DNA of 64,000 nucleotides from Streptomyces parvus (lineage in GTDB: Bacteria; Actinomycetota; Actinomycetes; Streptomycetales; Streptomycetaceae). Positions 1 through 8,516 of this stretch are shown here, piece by piece. Under the pieces are notes generated by a model. That model saw only the letters and a program-made list of their open reading frames with translations, made no database searches and was not told where the DNA came from. The DNA lies in the NCBI RefSeq assembly GCF_032121415.1, contig NZ_CP135079.1, positions 6,634,001 to 6,698,000 on the forward strand. The letters are read 5' to 3'. Made by a program: the position numbers and the translations under genes. Every line of letters starts with the position of its first letter. The first letter of the stretch is position 1.

Positions 1-849
1 CTGCGCCCCCGAGCGGCACACACCGACGACGGGTTCACCCAGGCCCTGGACCTCGGCCTGCGCACCGGCTTCGGCGACGACTGGCTGTCGCTCGGCGCGC
101 TCAAGATCTACACCGACGGCGGGATGATGGCCCGTACGGCGGCGCTCACCTCTCCGTACGAGGGGACGGGCGACAACGTCGGCCGCTTCCAGGACGACCC
201 GGAACGCCTCGCCGCCCTCATCGTCGACGGCCACCTCGCCGGCTGGCAGCTCGCCGTCCACGCCATCGGCGACCGCGCCGCCGACCTCGCCCTGGACGCC
301 CTGGAGCGGGCCCAGAAGCTCCGGCCCCGCCCGGACGCGCGCCACCGCATCGAGCACGCCGGTCTGATCCGCCCCGACCAGCTGCCCCGGTTCGCGGCGC
401 TCGGCGTGAGCGCGGTGGTCCAGCCCAACTTCCTGCGCTACTTCGGCGACGACTACGCGAGCGTGATGGGGGAGGAGCGGGCCGGCTGGATGTACCGGGG
501 GCGGGGCTTCCTGGACCACGGCGTCGCGCTCGTCGGCAGCTCGGACCGGCCCGTCACGGACGGCGCACCCCTGCGCGCGATCCAGTTCATGGTCGAACGC
601 GCCTCCACCTCGGGCCGTCTCGTCGGCCCGGACGAGGCCGTCACCGTCGACGAGGCGCTGCGGGCCTATACGGTCGCCGGCGCTCACGCCTGCCGCTGGG
701 AGGACACGGCGGGCGCCCTCGCGCCGGGGATGCGTGCCGACCTGGTGGTGCTGGGCGACGACCCGCACCGCGTGGACCCCTCCCGGATCGGGGACATAGA
801 GATCGTCCGGACCTTCGTGGACGGCCGGGACGCCCGCGCCGCGCGGTGA
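1..849 (+). CDS. Amidohydrolase family protein, YtcJ-like (5' truncated by window edge)
   Basis: The frame is open from base 1 to the TGA at 847-849, so the gene begins outside the window. The visible 282 codons cover the C-terminal half of an amidohydrolase_3/YtcJ-type metal-dependent hydrolase: an LKIYTDGG segment near the left edge, an AVHAIGDRA motif (His of the TIM-barrel metal site), a RIEHAG motif, SSDRPV near residue 182, and a final LAPGMRADLVVL segment typical of the composite beta-sandwich that closes these enzymes. These enzymes hydrolyse amide, formamide or cyclic C-N bonds in the cytoplasm; the substrate cannot be read from sequence. A methionine at 124 is internal, not a start. 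A short frame overlaps its stop codon. Confidence 0.85.
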   Translation: MRPRAAHTDDGFTQALDLGLRTGFGDDWLSLGALKIYTDGGMMARTAALTSPYEGTGDNVGRFQDDPERLAALIVDGHLAGWQLAVHAIGDRAADLALDALERAQKLRPRPDARHRIEHAGLIRPDQLPRFAALGVSAVVQPNFLRYFGDDYASVMGEERAGWMYRGRGFLDHGVALVGSSDRPVTDGAPLRAIQFMVERASTSGRLVGPDEAVTVDEALRAYTVAGAHACRWEDTAGALAPGMRADLVVLGDDPHRVDPSRIGDIEIVRTFVDGRDARAAR

Positions 850-1010
850 CGCTGCGCGCGGCCGGCGCACCCGTCCGGGTCGACGCCGGCGCCCTGCACG
901 CCCTGGGCCTGTACTCCGGTCAGCCCACCTCGGTGGTCGCCGCGCCCTCTCCGCCGTGCTGGTGGCACGCCGCCGCCGGGCGCAACGCCGAACGACGATC
1001 CGAGGGCTGA
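846..1010 (+). CDS. Possible small protein, 54 aa, coupled to the amidohydrolase
   Basis: A GTG at 846 overlaps the amidohydrolase stop in a GTGA arrangement and opens a frame to the TGA at 1008-1010. The first ~32 codons have strongly GC-biased third positions and read like ordinary protein (APVRVDAGALHALGLYSG), while the tail is Arg/Ala-rich and less convincing. I recognise no domain. It may be the surviving start of a decayed gene, or chance. Bases 1011-1262 after it hold no gene I can support; an AT-rich patch around 1110-1142 is a plausible promoter area for the next gene. Confidence 0.25.
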   Translation: MTLRAAGAPVRVDAGALHALGLYSGQPTSVVAAPSPPCWWHAAAGRNAERRSEG

Positions 1011-1262
1011 CGGCCCCTCCGCCGCAGAGGCTTCCAACTCCTGTCGTGCTGAGGCTTCTTGGGACTCATTGTCCGGTGGAGGCGGGCCGCCCGGCAAGCG
1101 GGCGGCAGAACAATACCTCGCCCTTTTCGTGTTATTTAGGGTGAATCGGGGCATTGGCCCGTAGGTTGGGGAGAAACGCCACCGGGGTGGCGTCCTGTGT
1201 CCCCCGAACCACCACCGGCAGGGGACCGGGCGGCAGGTCATGAACGAGGAAAGGCAGGGCAG

Positions 1263-2543
1263 GTGAACGTGCTGGGGATCATCGCCTCCGGTGTGGCCGC
1301 GCTGTTCATCACGGTCGCACTCGCCAAGAGTGCCCGCCGCGTGGCGCTCCGCCCCAACGTCCCGGACGAACCGGGCGGACGTGCGCCGCGGGCCGAGGCG
1401 CTGCGCAGGACGGGCGGCGCGACCGCCGTGCTCGGTGTGGGCACGGCGACCGGCGCGGCCCTGTGGCTCGGTGCGGCGGGCGACGCGGCGGGCTCCGTCG
1501 GAGGGCTGCTCGCCGGGGCCGGGCTCGTGGCGGTCGTCGGCCTCGTCCACGATCTGAAGCCGCTGTGGGCCGCCCTGCGCCTCGCCGTCCAGATCACCGC
1601 CGCGGTCCTCGTCGTCTGCCTGGCCGGATTCCCACCGGCGGCGGGTGTCCTGGCCGTGCTCTGGATCGTCCTCGTCACCCATGCTTTCGCCCTGCTCGAC
1701 CACGCCGACGGGCTGCTCACCGCCGTCGGACTGGTCACCGCCGCCGGACTGCTCACGTGCGCCCTTCTCGGCAAGGACCCCGCTCTCGCGCTGCTGCCGA
1801 CGGCTCTCGTGGCGGGACTCGCCGGTTTCCTGCTCCACACCTGGCACCCCGCACGCCTCCGGCTCGGCGCGTCCGGGGCGCAGTTCACCGGATTCGCCCT
1901 GGCCGCCTCCGGCGCGTTGATCCAGGCGGCCGCCCCGTCGGGCCGCGCCGCGTGGGCCGCGCTGCCGGCCCTGGCGACGGTGGCCCTCGCCGACAGCGCC
2001 CTGGTCCTGATCTCCCGCCGCCGCGCGGCGCGTTCCCCGCTGCGCGAGACGGACGACCACATCGCGCACCGTCTGCGCAGGGTCCGCGTCACCGTGCCGG
2101 GCGCCGCGGTCCTGACCGCTCTGTGGGCGGCGGTGCCCGTGGCCACCGGGACCCTGGTCTACGCGGAACTGCTGCATCCCGCGTTCCTCCTCCTGCCGCT
2201 CGCGGGGACGGCGGCCGCGGTGTTCGCCCTGCTGAGGATCCCGGCGTACGCCCCGCCCTGCACGGCCCCGCCCCGTAGGGGCTCCTCCCGTACAGTCCCG
2301 TCCCGTACGGTCTCGTCCGGCGTGACCCCGTCCCGTACGGCCGCCGCCCGGAGCACCGGGGCGTCGAGCGCCGCCGCCGCGATCCCCGCAGCGGCCTCCG
2401 CACCGGGCGCCAAGCGCCCGGCTACCGGCCGGGGCGCCCCCGCCGGCGCCGCCAGGACCGCCGCGGGGCGCCCCACCGTCCCACCCCCGCCCACCGGCCG
2501 GCCCACGGCCGAAGCCGCCACGGCCGCGGCCGAACGGCGCTGA
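1263..2543 (+). CDS. Glycosyl/phospho-glycosyl transferase family 4 (WecA/MraY-like) membrane protein
   Basis: A polytopic protein with about ten hydrophobic segments. The signature is a cytoplasmic LRPNVPDEPGGR...RTGG stretch after the first membrane span and an AFALLDHADGLLT motif matching the NAFNLLDNVDGL loop of UDP-GlcNAc/MurNAc-pentapeptide:undecaprenyl-phosphate transferases. The family transfers a sugar-1-phosphate to a polyprenyl phosphate. The paired Asp loop (DD) of MraY/WecA is not obvious (VHDLKPLW instead), so activity is uncertain. The last ~90 residues are low-complexity Ala/Pro/Arg/Thr, encoded partly by imperfect repeats of CCCGTACGG at 2270-2342. GTG at 1263 was chosen because GAGGAAAGG lies about 10 bases upstream; an in-frame start at 1197 is possible. 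A GT2 gene converges from the right. Confidence 0.72.
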   Translation: MNVLGIIASGVAALFITVALAKSARRVALRPNVPDEPGGRAPRAEALRRTGGATAVLGVGTATGAALWLGAAGDAAGSVGGLLAGAGLVAVVGLVHDLKPLWAALRLAVQITAAVLVVCLAGFPPAAGVLAVLWIVLVTHAFALLDHADGLLTAVGLVTAAGLLTCALLGKDPALALLPTALVAGLAGFLLHTWHPARLRLGASGAQFTGFALAASGALIQAAAPSGRAAWAALPALATVALADSALVLISRRRAARSPLRETDDHIAHRLRRVRVTVPGAAVLTALWAAVPVATGTLVYAELLHPAFLLLPLAGTAAAVFALLRIPAYAPPCTAPPRRGSSRTVPSRTVSSGVTPSRTAAARSTGASSAAAAIPAAASAPGAKRPATGRGAPAGAARTAAGRPTVPPPPTGRPTAEAATAAAERR

Positions 2544-2560
2544 CACCGCCCGGCCCCTGA

Positions 2561-3448
2561 TCACCCCCGCAGTCGCCCGACCGTCGCGCGGGCCACGGTG
2601 CGCGCGTACGGGGAGACCATCAGATACGGTGCCCACGGCCAGGTGTGCCGCATGCAGTACACCCACCACTGGCGCGGTGGCAGTTCGCGCACGGAGGTCA
2701 CCCGGCGCAGCGCCTCCCGGACGCCGATCCCCGGTTCCCGGCTCCCGGGAGCCGCGGGTCCGTCCACACACTCACCGGCATGCCCCGGGGCGACGAACGC
2801 GGCCACTCCGGCCCGCCGCGCGCGCCGGCCGTGGTCGTAGTCGCCCATCCGGTGGCGGAAGACCTTGTCGGGGTCGCCGACGACGTCGTACACGGCGCGG
2901 GGCACGAGGACCACCCGGCCGTCGTACGTGTCGCAGCGCTCGGGCCGGTGCGCGCCGGGTTCGACGAGCGTGAGGGACCGGCCCCGCCGTCCGGAGTACA
3001 CCGTGTCCCCGTACGCGTTGCGCACGGCGCCGACGACGACCGCGTCGGAACCGGCCGCTTCCGAGGTCCGCAACAGCGTCGCGAGGGCGCCCCGGAACAG
3101 CTCCACGCCGTCGTCGAGCCACAGCTGATGCGTCCACGCGTGGCTCGGCCCGCCCGGGGCGCCGCCGAGCGGGCCTCCGCCCCCGCCGCCGCTGCGGCTG
3201 TTCCGGCTCGCGATGCGCAGCGCCTGGTTGCGGGGGATGTCCGCGCCCACCGACATGACCTCCACCGCCGGATGGCGCAGCCGCACCGCCTCCGGCGTAC
3301 CGTCGGTGCTGCCGGTGTCCACGAGATGCACACCCAGCGTCGTCCAGGCGGGGAGCCCGCGCTGCTCCTCCAGGGCGCGCAGCGCGGACAGCGTCCGCGC
3401 GCGGCGGTCGTGACTCGTCATCAGCACGGCCAGGTGGACGGGGTGCAC
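2561..3448 (-). CDS. Glycosyltransferase family 2
   Basis: A 295-residue protein with a GT-A fold: an N-terminal LAVLMTSHDRR strand, HLVDTGSTDGTPE nucleotide-binding segment, PRNQALRIAS, and LWLDDGVEL as the DXD-like metal site. A His-rich C-terminal segment (FRHRMGDYDHGRRARRAG) matches GT2 rhamnosyl/glycosyltransferases. It would transfer a sugar from a nucleotide donor at the inner face of the membrane. A Gly/Ser-rich linker near residues 84-100 is unusual. Start GTG at 3448 has GAGGAG 6 bases upstream. It faces the WecA-like gene tail to tail, so both may serve surface-glycan assembly; that link is inferred. Confidence 0.75.
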   Translation of the reverse strand: MHPVHLAVLMTSHDRRARTLSALRALEEQRGLPAWTTLGVHLVDTGSTDGTPEAVRLRHPAVEVMSVGADIPRNQALRIASRNSRSGGGGGGPLGGAPGGPSHAWTHQLWLDDGVELFRGALATLLRTSEAAGSDAVVVGAVRNAYGDTVYSGRRGRSLTLVEPGAHRPERCDTYDGRVVLVPRAVYDVVGDPDKVFRHRMGDYDHGRRARRAGVAAFVAPGHAGECVDGPAAPGSREPGIGVREALRRVTSVRELPPRQWWVYCMRHTWPWAPYLMVSPYARTVARATVGRLRG

Positions 3449-3517
3449 GGCGGGCTCCTCAGCTCCTGAGTCTCATCATTCATGCATAAAAGCTGATATT
3501 CCGCATAGGCTGGGTGG
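3449..3517. promoter_or_regulatory. Divergent promoter region
   Basis: This 69-bp gap separates the leftward GT2 gene from the rightward PLC-like gene. It contains a distinctly AT-rich core at about 3474-3505 in an otherwise very GC-rich sequence, with the imperfect inverted elements ATGCATA and TATTCCGCAT. No confident -35/-10 pair can be assigned. Confidence 0.4.
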
Positions 3518-5737
3518 GTGAGCGCCGAACCGATAGCGAACCCGCTCGGGCCCGTGGGGGGCACCACGCCCCCGCGCCGGTCCGGCCGCCTCGTGCCGGT
3601 GCTCGCCTTCCTCCTGGCCGTCCTGTGCGTAAGTACGGTCGCGCTCACCGCGACCGTCCGCTCCACGGTCGCCTCACCCGGCTTCTACCAGGCGGTGCTG
3701 GACGAGGAGTCGGCCTACGACCGCCTCTACGGCGAGGTGCTCGTGGACCCGGAGATCTCGCCCGTCACCCGTGATCTGCTCGCCCATCTGCCCGTGCCCG
3801 AGGCGCTGGTGACGTCGAACATCAAGGTCGTGCTGCCGCCCGCCACGGTCCGGGCCCTCACCGACCAGCAGATCGATGCGGTGACCGGCTATCTGCGCGG
3901 CGAGAGCGACGAGCTCCGGCTGACCGTCGACCTGGCCCCGGTGCTGGAGAACCTCGCCGATCTCGCCCGCGTCTACTTCGGCGACCTGGTGGCCAGTGTC
4001 CAGGGCCGCGACCGGCCGGACTTCGAACGGTTCACCGCCGACCTGGCCTCGGGCCTCGACGACCTCAAGGAGGGCCGGGCCCCCGAACTGCCCAGACTGC
4101 CGCTCACCGAGGACCAGGCCGACCGCGCGGCCGACGCCCTCCTCACGGCCGTACCGGAGCGGCAGCGGACGGCGCTGCGCCCCGAGATCGAAGTGGCGCT
4201 GGGCGAGGGGGACGTGTCGACCGCGCTCGCCGTCACCGCGGCCGCCGCGCTCTCCGGCGGCTCCCGCACCGCGGCCGCGGACCTCCGTACCACCCTCCAG
4301 GACGGTACGTGGGATCTCACCGGCACCCTGACCGCCGCCGGGGCGGACCTCACCGCCCTCGAAGAGGCGCGCGAGACCATCAGGCTCCTGACCGTGCTCC
4401 AGGTCCTCGCCCTCACCCTCGCGCTGTCCGCTCTCGTGACCCTATGGTTCACCGGCCCCACCACCTCGGCCCGCAGGCTGATGCGGCTCGGCCAGGCGCT
4501 CGCCTGCGCGGGCGTCCTGACCGGCGCGGTCGTGCTCCTGGCCCGGCTGATCACCGGCGGGCGCCTGTTCGCCACACCGCCCTCGTGGGCCCCGAGCGTC
4601 ACCTCGCTCGTCGACGACCTCCAGCACAACGCCGTGAACCAGGCGGCGACCACCGGTCTCGGTGCCGCGCTCGCGGCCCTCGTCGGCGGCGTACTCCTCA
4701 CGGGCGCGGGCTGGGTGCTGCTGGTGCGCCCCGACCGGATGCCGACCCCGACCCCGACGGCCGTGCGGACGGCGGCGGCGGGCGTGGCCTGTGCCGCACT
4801 GGTCGGCGTCCTGGTCGTGCCACCCGTGTTCGGCCCGTCCGCACCCCGCCAGTGCCTGGGCAGCAGCCGGCTGTGCGACCTGCGCTACGACGAAGCCGCC
4901 TACCTCACCTCGCACAACGCCATGTCCACCACCGCCGACCGGTTCATCGGCCCGCTGCAGGACCCCGACATCACCACCCAGCTCAACACGGGGGTCCGGG
5001 CCCTCCAGCTCGACACGTACCGCTGGGAGAGCCCCCAGGACATCGCCGCACGGCTCGACTCACCCGAGTTCACCCCCGAGCAGCGGCGCCTGATCACCGG
5101 CGCCATCGACAAGGCCAATCCGCCGCGCGAGGGCCTGTGGCTCTGCCACGGAGTCTGCCGCGCCGGGGCTATCGAACTGGTCCCGGCCCTGGAGGACATC
5201 GGCGCCTGGCTGCGCGCCCACCCCAGCGAGATCGTGACCCTCATCGTCCAGGACGACATCAGCCCCGAGGACACCGAGAAGGCGTTCGACGCGGCCGGCC
5301 TGGACGACCTCCTGCACACGCCCGACGGGGACCCGGACGCCCCGTGGCCCACTCTGGGGGAGATGATCGACAGCGGCCGCAGGCTGGTGGTGTTCGCAGA
5401 GAAGGCCGACGGCCCGGCCCCCTGGTACCGCAACTTCTACCGGTACGGAATGGAGACCCCGTTCGCCTTCCGTAGCCCTTCCGAGATGACCTGCGCCCCC
5501 TACCGGGGCGGCACGGGAAAGCAGCTCTTCCTGCTCAACCACTTCATCACCAACGCCGGCGGCAGCCGCCTGGACGCCGGTCGTGTCAATGCCCGCGACT
5601 GGGTCCTGGAGCGGATCCGGGCCTGCGAGGCGGAGCGCGGCAGCCCGGTCACCTTCATCGCCGTCGACTACACGACGATCGGCGACGCGCTCGGAGCGGT
5701 GAACGAGCTGAACTCCCGCCGCACCCAGGGCGACTGA
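3518..5737 (+). CDS. Multi-pass membrane protein with C-terminal PI-PLC-like phosphodiesterase domain
   Basis: A 739-residue protein. One hydrophobic span (about 26-47) is followed by a ~240-residue soluble region, four further spans (about 290-312, 325-345, 380-402, 417-437), then a C-terminal domain from about 450. That domain has the PI-PLC X-box features: TSHNAMS (first catalytic His), LQLDTYRWE, and LWLCHGVC (second catalytic His). By topology the PLC-like domain is probably extracellular. Members hydrolyse glycerophospho- or phosphoinositide-type diesters; the substrate is unknown. The GTG start at 3518 follows GGCTGGGTG. It is transcribed away from the GT2 gene and is followed by a 110-bp gap. 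Confidence 0.75.
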   Translation: MSAEPIANPLGPVGGTTPPRRSGRLVPVLAFLLAVLCVSTVALTATVRSTVASPGFYQAVLDEESAYDRLYGEVLVDPEISPVTRDLLAHLPVPEALVTSNIKVVLPPATVRALTDQQIDAVTGYLRGESDELRLTVDLAPVLENLADLARVYFGDLVASVQGRDRPDFERFTADLASGLDDLKEGRAPELPRLPLTEDQADRAADALLTAVPERQRTALRPEIEVALGEGDVSTALAVTAAAALSGGSRTAAADLRTTLQDGTWDLTGTLTAAGADLTALEEARETIRLLTVLQVLALTLALSALVTLWFTGPTTSARRLMRLGQALACAGVLTGAVVLLARLITGGRLFATPPSWAPSVTSLVDDLQHNAVNQAATTGLGAALAALVGGVLLTGAGWVLLVRPDRMPTPTPTAVRTAAAGVACAALVGVLVVPPVFGPSAPRQCLGSSRLCDLRYDEAAYLTSHNAMSTTADRFIGPLQDPDITTQLNTGVRALQLDTYRWESPQDIAARLDSPEFTPEQRRLITGAIDKANPPREGLWLCHGVCRAGAIELVPALEDIGAWLRAHPSEIVTLIVQDDISPEDTEKAFDAAGLDDLLHTPDGDPDAPWPTLGEMIDSGRRLVVFAEKADGPAPWYRNFYRYGMETPFAFRSPSEMTCAPYRGGTGKQLFLLNHFITNAGGSRLDAGRVNARDWVLERIRACEAERGSPVTFIAVDYTTIGDALGAVNELNSRRTQGD

Positions 5738-5895
5738 CGGCACGATGCCCGCCCGACGGCACGTCCGGCAGCCGACGCGGCCGTGCCCCGAACCCCGGGA
5801 GAGCCGGAGGGGAGCGTGAGAGGCTACTTCCCCAGGGGCTCCCCACCGTGCGGACGGAGCCGGACGACCGCCGACAGATCGGGAACCCAGCGCCC

Positions 5896-6876
5896 ATGAG
5901 ACCTCCGAGCGACCCGGCACCGCAGGGTGCACCCGCCGCCGCACCGACCCCCGGCGACGGATCCCCACAGCGGGGCCGGGGCCGTCTGCTGGCCGTGAGC
6001 GACCTGCACGCCGCGGTGAGCGACAACCGGCCGATCGTCGAGTCCCTGCATCCGGCGTCCGACGCGGACTGGCTGATCGTCGCGGGTGATGTGGCGGAGC
6101 GGCCCGAGGACATCAGGTGGGCGCTCGGGCTCCTCGCGGAACGCTTCGCCCACGTGATCTGGACCCCCGGCAACCACGAGCTGTGGACCGTCTCCAAGGA
6201 CCCGGTCCAACTGCGCGGCCAGGCCCGCTACGACCACCTCGTCGAGCTGTGCCGGGAGCTCGGAGTGACGACCCCGGAGGACCCCTTCCCGCTCTGGCCG
6301 GGTCCCGACGGGCCGGTGGCGATCGCGCCGCTCTTCCTCCTGTACGACTACACCTTCCGCGCCCCGGGAACGCACACGAAGGAGGAGTCGCTCGCCGTCG
6401 CGCACCAGAGCGGCATCGTCTGCAACGACGAGTACCTCCTGCACCCCGACCCCTATCCGACCCGGGAGGACTGGTGCCGTGCCCGGGTCGCCGAGACGGG
6501 CCGCCGGCTCGCGGAGCACGACCCGCAGATACCCCTCGTCCTCGCCGGACACTGGCCGCTCGTCCGCGAACCCACGTCGGTGATGTGGTACCCGGAGTTC
6601 GCCCAGTGGTGCGGCACCGAACTGACCGCCGACTGGCACCGCCGCTTCAACGTCGCCGCCGTCGTCTACGGCCACCTCCACATCCCCCGTACGACCTGGT
6701 ACGACGGCGTGCGCTTCGAGGAGGTCTCCATCGGCTACCCCAGGGAGTGGCGCGAGCGGGGCCACCCGCGCGGCCTGCTGCGGCAGATCCTCCCGTACGG
6801 GGGTGAGCCCGCCCCACCGGAACAGACCGGGGCAGGACCCTCCGCACAGCCGCGCACCCCCGGAGGCCCCTCGTGA
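5896..6876 (+). CDS. Metallophosphoesterase
   Basis: A calcineurin-like phosphoesterase with the ordered metal motifs AVSDLHA (D-x-H), VAGDVAE (GD), TPGNHELW (GNHE), LAGHWPL and VYGHLHIPR (GHxH). The Pro-rich N-terminus precedes the domain. Its last codons overlap the next gene (GTGA at 6873), a phosphopantetheinyl transferase, so the pair is translationally coupled. I infer a role related to carrier-protein modification or the released 3',5'-ADP, but no substrate can be read. ATG 5896 is given as start; an in-frame GTG at 5848 would add 16 residues and neither has a strong ribosome-binding site. Confidence 0.8.
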   Translation: MRPPSDPAPQGAPAAAPTPGDGSPQRGRGRLLAVSDLHAAVSDNRPIVESLHPASDADWLIVAGDVAERPEDIRWALGLLAERFAHVIWTPGNHELWTVSKDPVQLRGQARYDHLVELCRELGVTTPEDPFPLWPGPDGPVAIAPLFLLYDYTFRAPGTHTKEESLAVAHQSGIVCNDEYLLHPDPYPTREDWCRARVAETGRRLAEHDPQIPLVLAGHWPLVREPTSVMWYPEFAQWCGTELTADWHRRFNVAAVVYGHLHIPRTTWYDGVRFEEVSIGYPREWRERGHPRGLLRQILPYGGEPAPPEQTGAGPSAQPRTPGGPS

Positions 6877-7592
6877 TCGAGCTGCTGCTGCCCGCCGACG
6901 TCTCCTCGGCCGCCACCCGCGCGGAGACCGTCCCGGACGGAGCCCTCTTCCCGGAGGAGGAGGCGCTGATCGCCAAGAGCGTGGCCAAACGCAGGAACGA
7001 TTTCGCGACGGCCCGTGCCTGCGCCCGGCGCGCCATGGCCGGACTCGGCCTGCCACCCGTGGCCGTACTCCGCGGCCACCGTGGGAGACCTCTGTGGCCC
7101 GAAGGAATCGTCGGCACGCTCACCCACTGCGCCGGCTACCGGGCGGCCGCGCTGGCCCGTGCGACGGACGTGCTGTCGCTGGGCATCGACGCCGAGCCGC
7201 ACGCCCCACTCCCCACCGGCGTAAGGGAGTTGGTGACCCTGCCCGCCGAGCGCGAGCGGATCGGTCCGCCCGCGCCGGAGGTCCCGGGCGAAATCCACTG
7301 GGACCGCATCCTGTTCAGCGCCAAGGAGAGCGTATTCAAGACCTGGTACCCGGTCACCGGTGTCGAACTCGACTTCGTCCAGGCGGATCTGACGTTCCAT
7401 CGCACCAACGGTCCGGGAAGCGGCCATGGGTCCCGGGGTCCCACCGCCGCCGAGGGCACTTTCGCCGCCCGGCTGCTGCTCACCGATCCGGCCCTGCCGA
7501 CGACGCTGCACGGGCGGTGGCGGGTCGAGGACGACATCGTCACCACGGCGGTGCTGGTCCGGCCCGACTGGCGGATGAACAAAGGAATGTGA
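6873..7592 (+). CDS. 4'-phosphopantetheinyl transferase (Sfp/EntD superfamily)
   Basis: A 239-residue enzyme that moves phosphopantetheine from CoA to the serine of carrier proteins. Family motifs are in order: RGRPLWP near 71-76, GTLTHC near 81-86, GIDAEP with the Mg-binding Asp106 and Glu108, and FSAKESVFK near 149-156 with the Lys/Glu pair. The length fits the stand-alone Sfp-type class used for PKS/NRPS carriers. It starts with GTG overlapping the phosphoesterase stop. It is the only carrier-modifying gene in the window, although no acyl carrier protein gene is visible anywhere in it. Confidence 0.9.
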   Translation: MIELLLPADVSSAATRAETVPDGALFPEEEALIAKSVAKRRNDFATARACARRAMAGLGLPPVAVLRGHRGRPLWPEGIVGTLTHCAGYRAAALARATDVLSLGIDAEPHAPLPTGVRELVTLPAERERIGPPAPEVPGEIHWDRILFSAKESVFKTWYPVTGVELDFVQADLTFHRTNGPGSGHGSRGPTAAEGTFAARLLLTDPALPTTLHGRWRVEDDIVTTAVLVRPDWRMNKGM

Positions 7593-7661
7593 CGGCCGGT
7601 CGGCCGTGAGAAGCGGTGGGCTGTGGTGCCCGTCCGGCCGGTGAGCGCCGGGCCGTGGGGG

Positions 7662-8252
7662 TCAGCCGGCCGGGGGAGCGGTGAGCGGGCGTCCGAGCCC
7701 CACGTTCCACCGGCCGGAGCGCCCGCTGAGTTCGGTCAGCGTCAGCGGGGCGACGTCCAGCCGCCAGAACGCCTCCGTGGGCAGACGCAGGCCGTGGACG
7801 ACCGCCGCCCGGACGACGGCGGTCTCGGCCACCGCCAGGAAGCTCGCGCCCGGCGCGTCCGGTCCGCCGAGGGAGTCCAGCCACGCGCCGGTCCTGGTCA
7901 CCAGGGCGCCCAGCGACTCGCCGCCGTGCGGAGCCGCCGACGGGTCGCCGAGCCAGGCCGCCACCGCCGCGGGTTCGGCGGCGGCCACCTCGTCGAGGCG
8001 GCGGCCGGCCCAGTCCGCCAGGTCCCAGCCGCCCAGGGCCGGTTCGGCCCGCGCCGTCAGTCCGAGGGCCTCGGCGGTTTCGCGGCACCGGCCGGAGGGG
8101 CCGCTGAGGACGAGCCCGGTCTCCGGCACCGTACCGGCGGCGGCCCGCGCACTCTCCCGGCCGGACCGGTCCAGGGGGGAGTCGCCGTCGAAGCGCGCCT
8201 CCCGCAGCGCCGCGTTCATCGCCGGTGAGACCAACACCACCCGTACTGTCAT
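7662..8252 (-). CDS. Histidine phosphatase family protein with catalytic residues missing
   Basis: A 196-residue protein with the phosphoglycerate-mutase-like layout: LDRSGRESARAAA, a VLSGPSGRCRETAEAL segment, HGGESLGAL, and FLAVAETAVVRAAVVHGL. The N-terminal RHG triad that carries the phospho-accepting His is replaced (LVSPAMN), and the second His of the usual (A/S)HGGVIR motif is replaced by Glu (AETAVVR). It therefore looks like a pseudoenzyme. It diverges from the cobalamin riboswitch and cbtB, so a cobalamin-linked role (CobC-like relative) is a reasonable guess. Start ATG at 8252; an upstream continuation of the frame is riboswitch sequence, not protein. Confidence 0.7.
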   Translation of the reverse strand: MTVRVVLVSPAMNAALREARFDGDSPLDRSGRESARAAAGTVPETGLVLSGPSGRCRETAEALGLTARAEPALGGWDLADWAGRRLDEVAAAEPAAVAAWLGDPSAAPHGGESLGALVTRTGAWLDSLGGPDAPGASFLAVAETAVVRAAVVHGLRLPTEAFWRLDVAPLTLTELSGRSGRWNVGLGRPLTAPPAG

Positions 8253-8378
8253 GTCCCTGCTTCCCATTCCGTACCCGGGGCCCCACAGCCTTGTCGCCCC
8301 AAGGCGTCCGCCCTCCGTGACGCCGCACATTCGACCATGGCGGCGCCTGCGCACAGGCGGTAGGGTCGCGTCGACCAT

Positions 8379-8472
8379 GACGAGGGTGGGACGGAAGTCC
8401 GGTGAGAATCCGGCACGGTCGCGCCACTGTGAACCCGCCTCCGGGCGGGAAGTCAGACCCGGCACCTTCGTC
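8379..8472 (+). promoter_or_regulatory. Cobalamin (B12) riboswitch
   Basis: The RNA contains the conserved core of the class: GACGGAAGTCCGGTGAGAA, ATCCGGCACGG, and the B12 box GCGCCACTGTGAA (about 8421-8433), then AGTCAGACCCGGCACC. The closing stem pairs GACGAGGGTG (8379-8388) with CACCTTCGTC (8463-8472), allowing one G-U pair. It sits about 45 bases before cbtB, whose ribosome-binding site AGGAGG could be sequestered when adenosylcobalamin binds. Expected effect: cobalt import is shut down when B12 is plentiful. Confidence 0.93.
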
Positions 8473-8516
8473 TGAGCGCCACGACAGGGACGCGTGTTCC
8501 CACAGGAGGTTCTGCC

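Noticed and set aside
956..1144. Plus-strand frame in the gap before the WecA-like gene
   Set aside because: Arg-rich, no ribosome-binding site, runs through the AT-rich promoter-like patch.
2265..2345. CRISPR-like or minisatellite array of CCCGTACGG
   Set aside because: The repeats are short, irregular and in frame within the low-complexity tail of a coding gene; no spacers.
684..2771. Long minus-strand frame opposite the WecA-like gene
   Set aside because: Low-complexity Gly/Arg sequence antisense to a gene with clear motifs and membrane segments.
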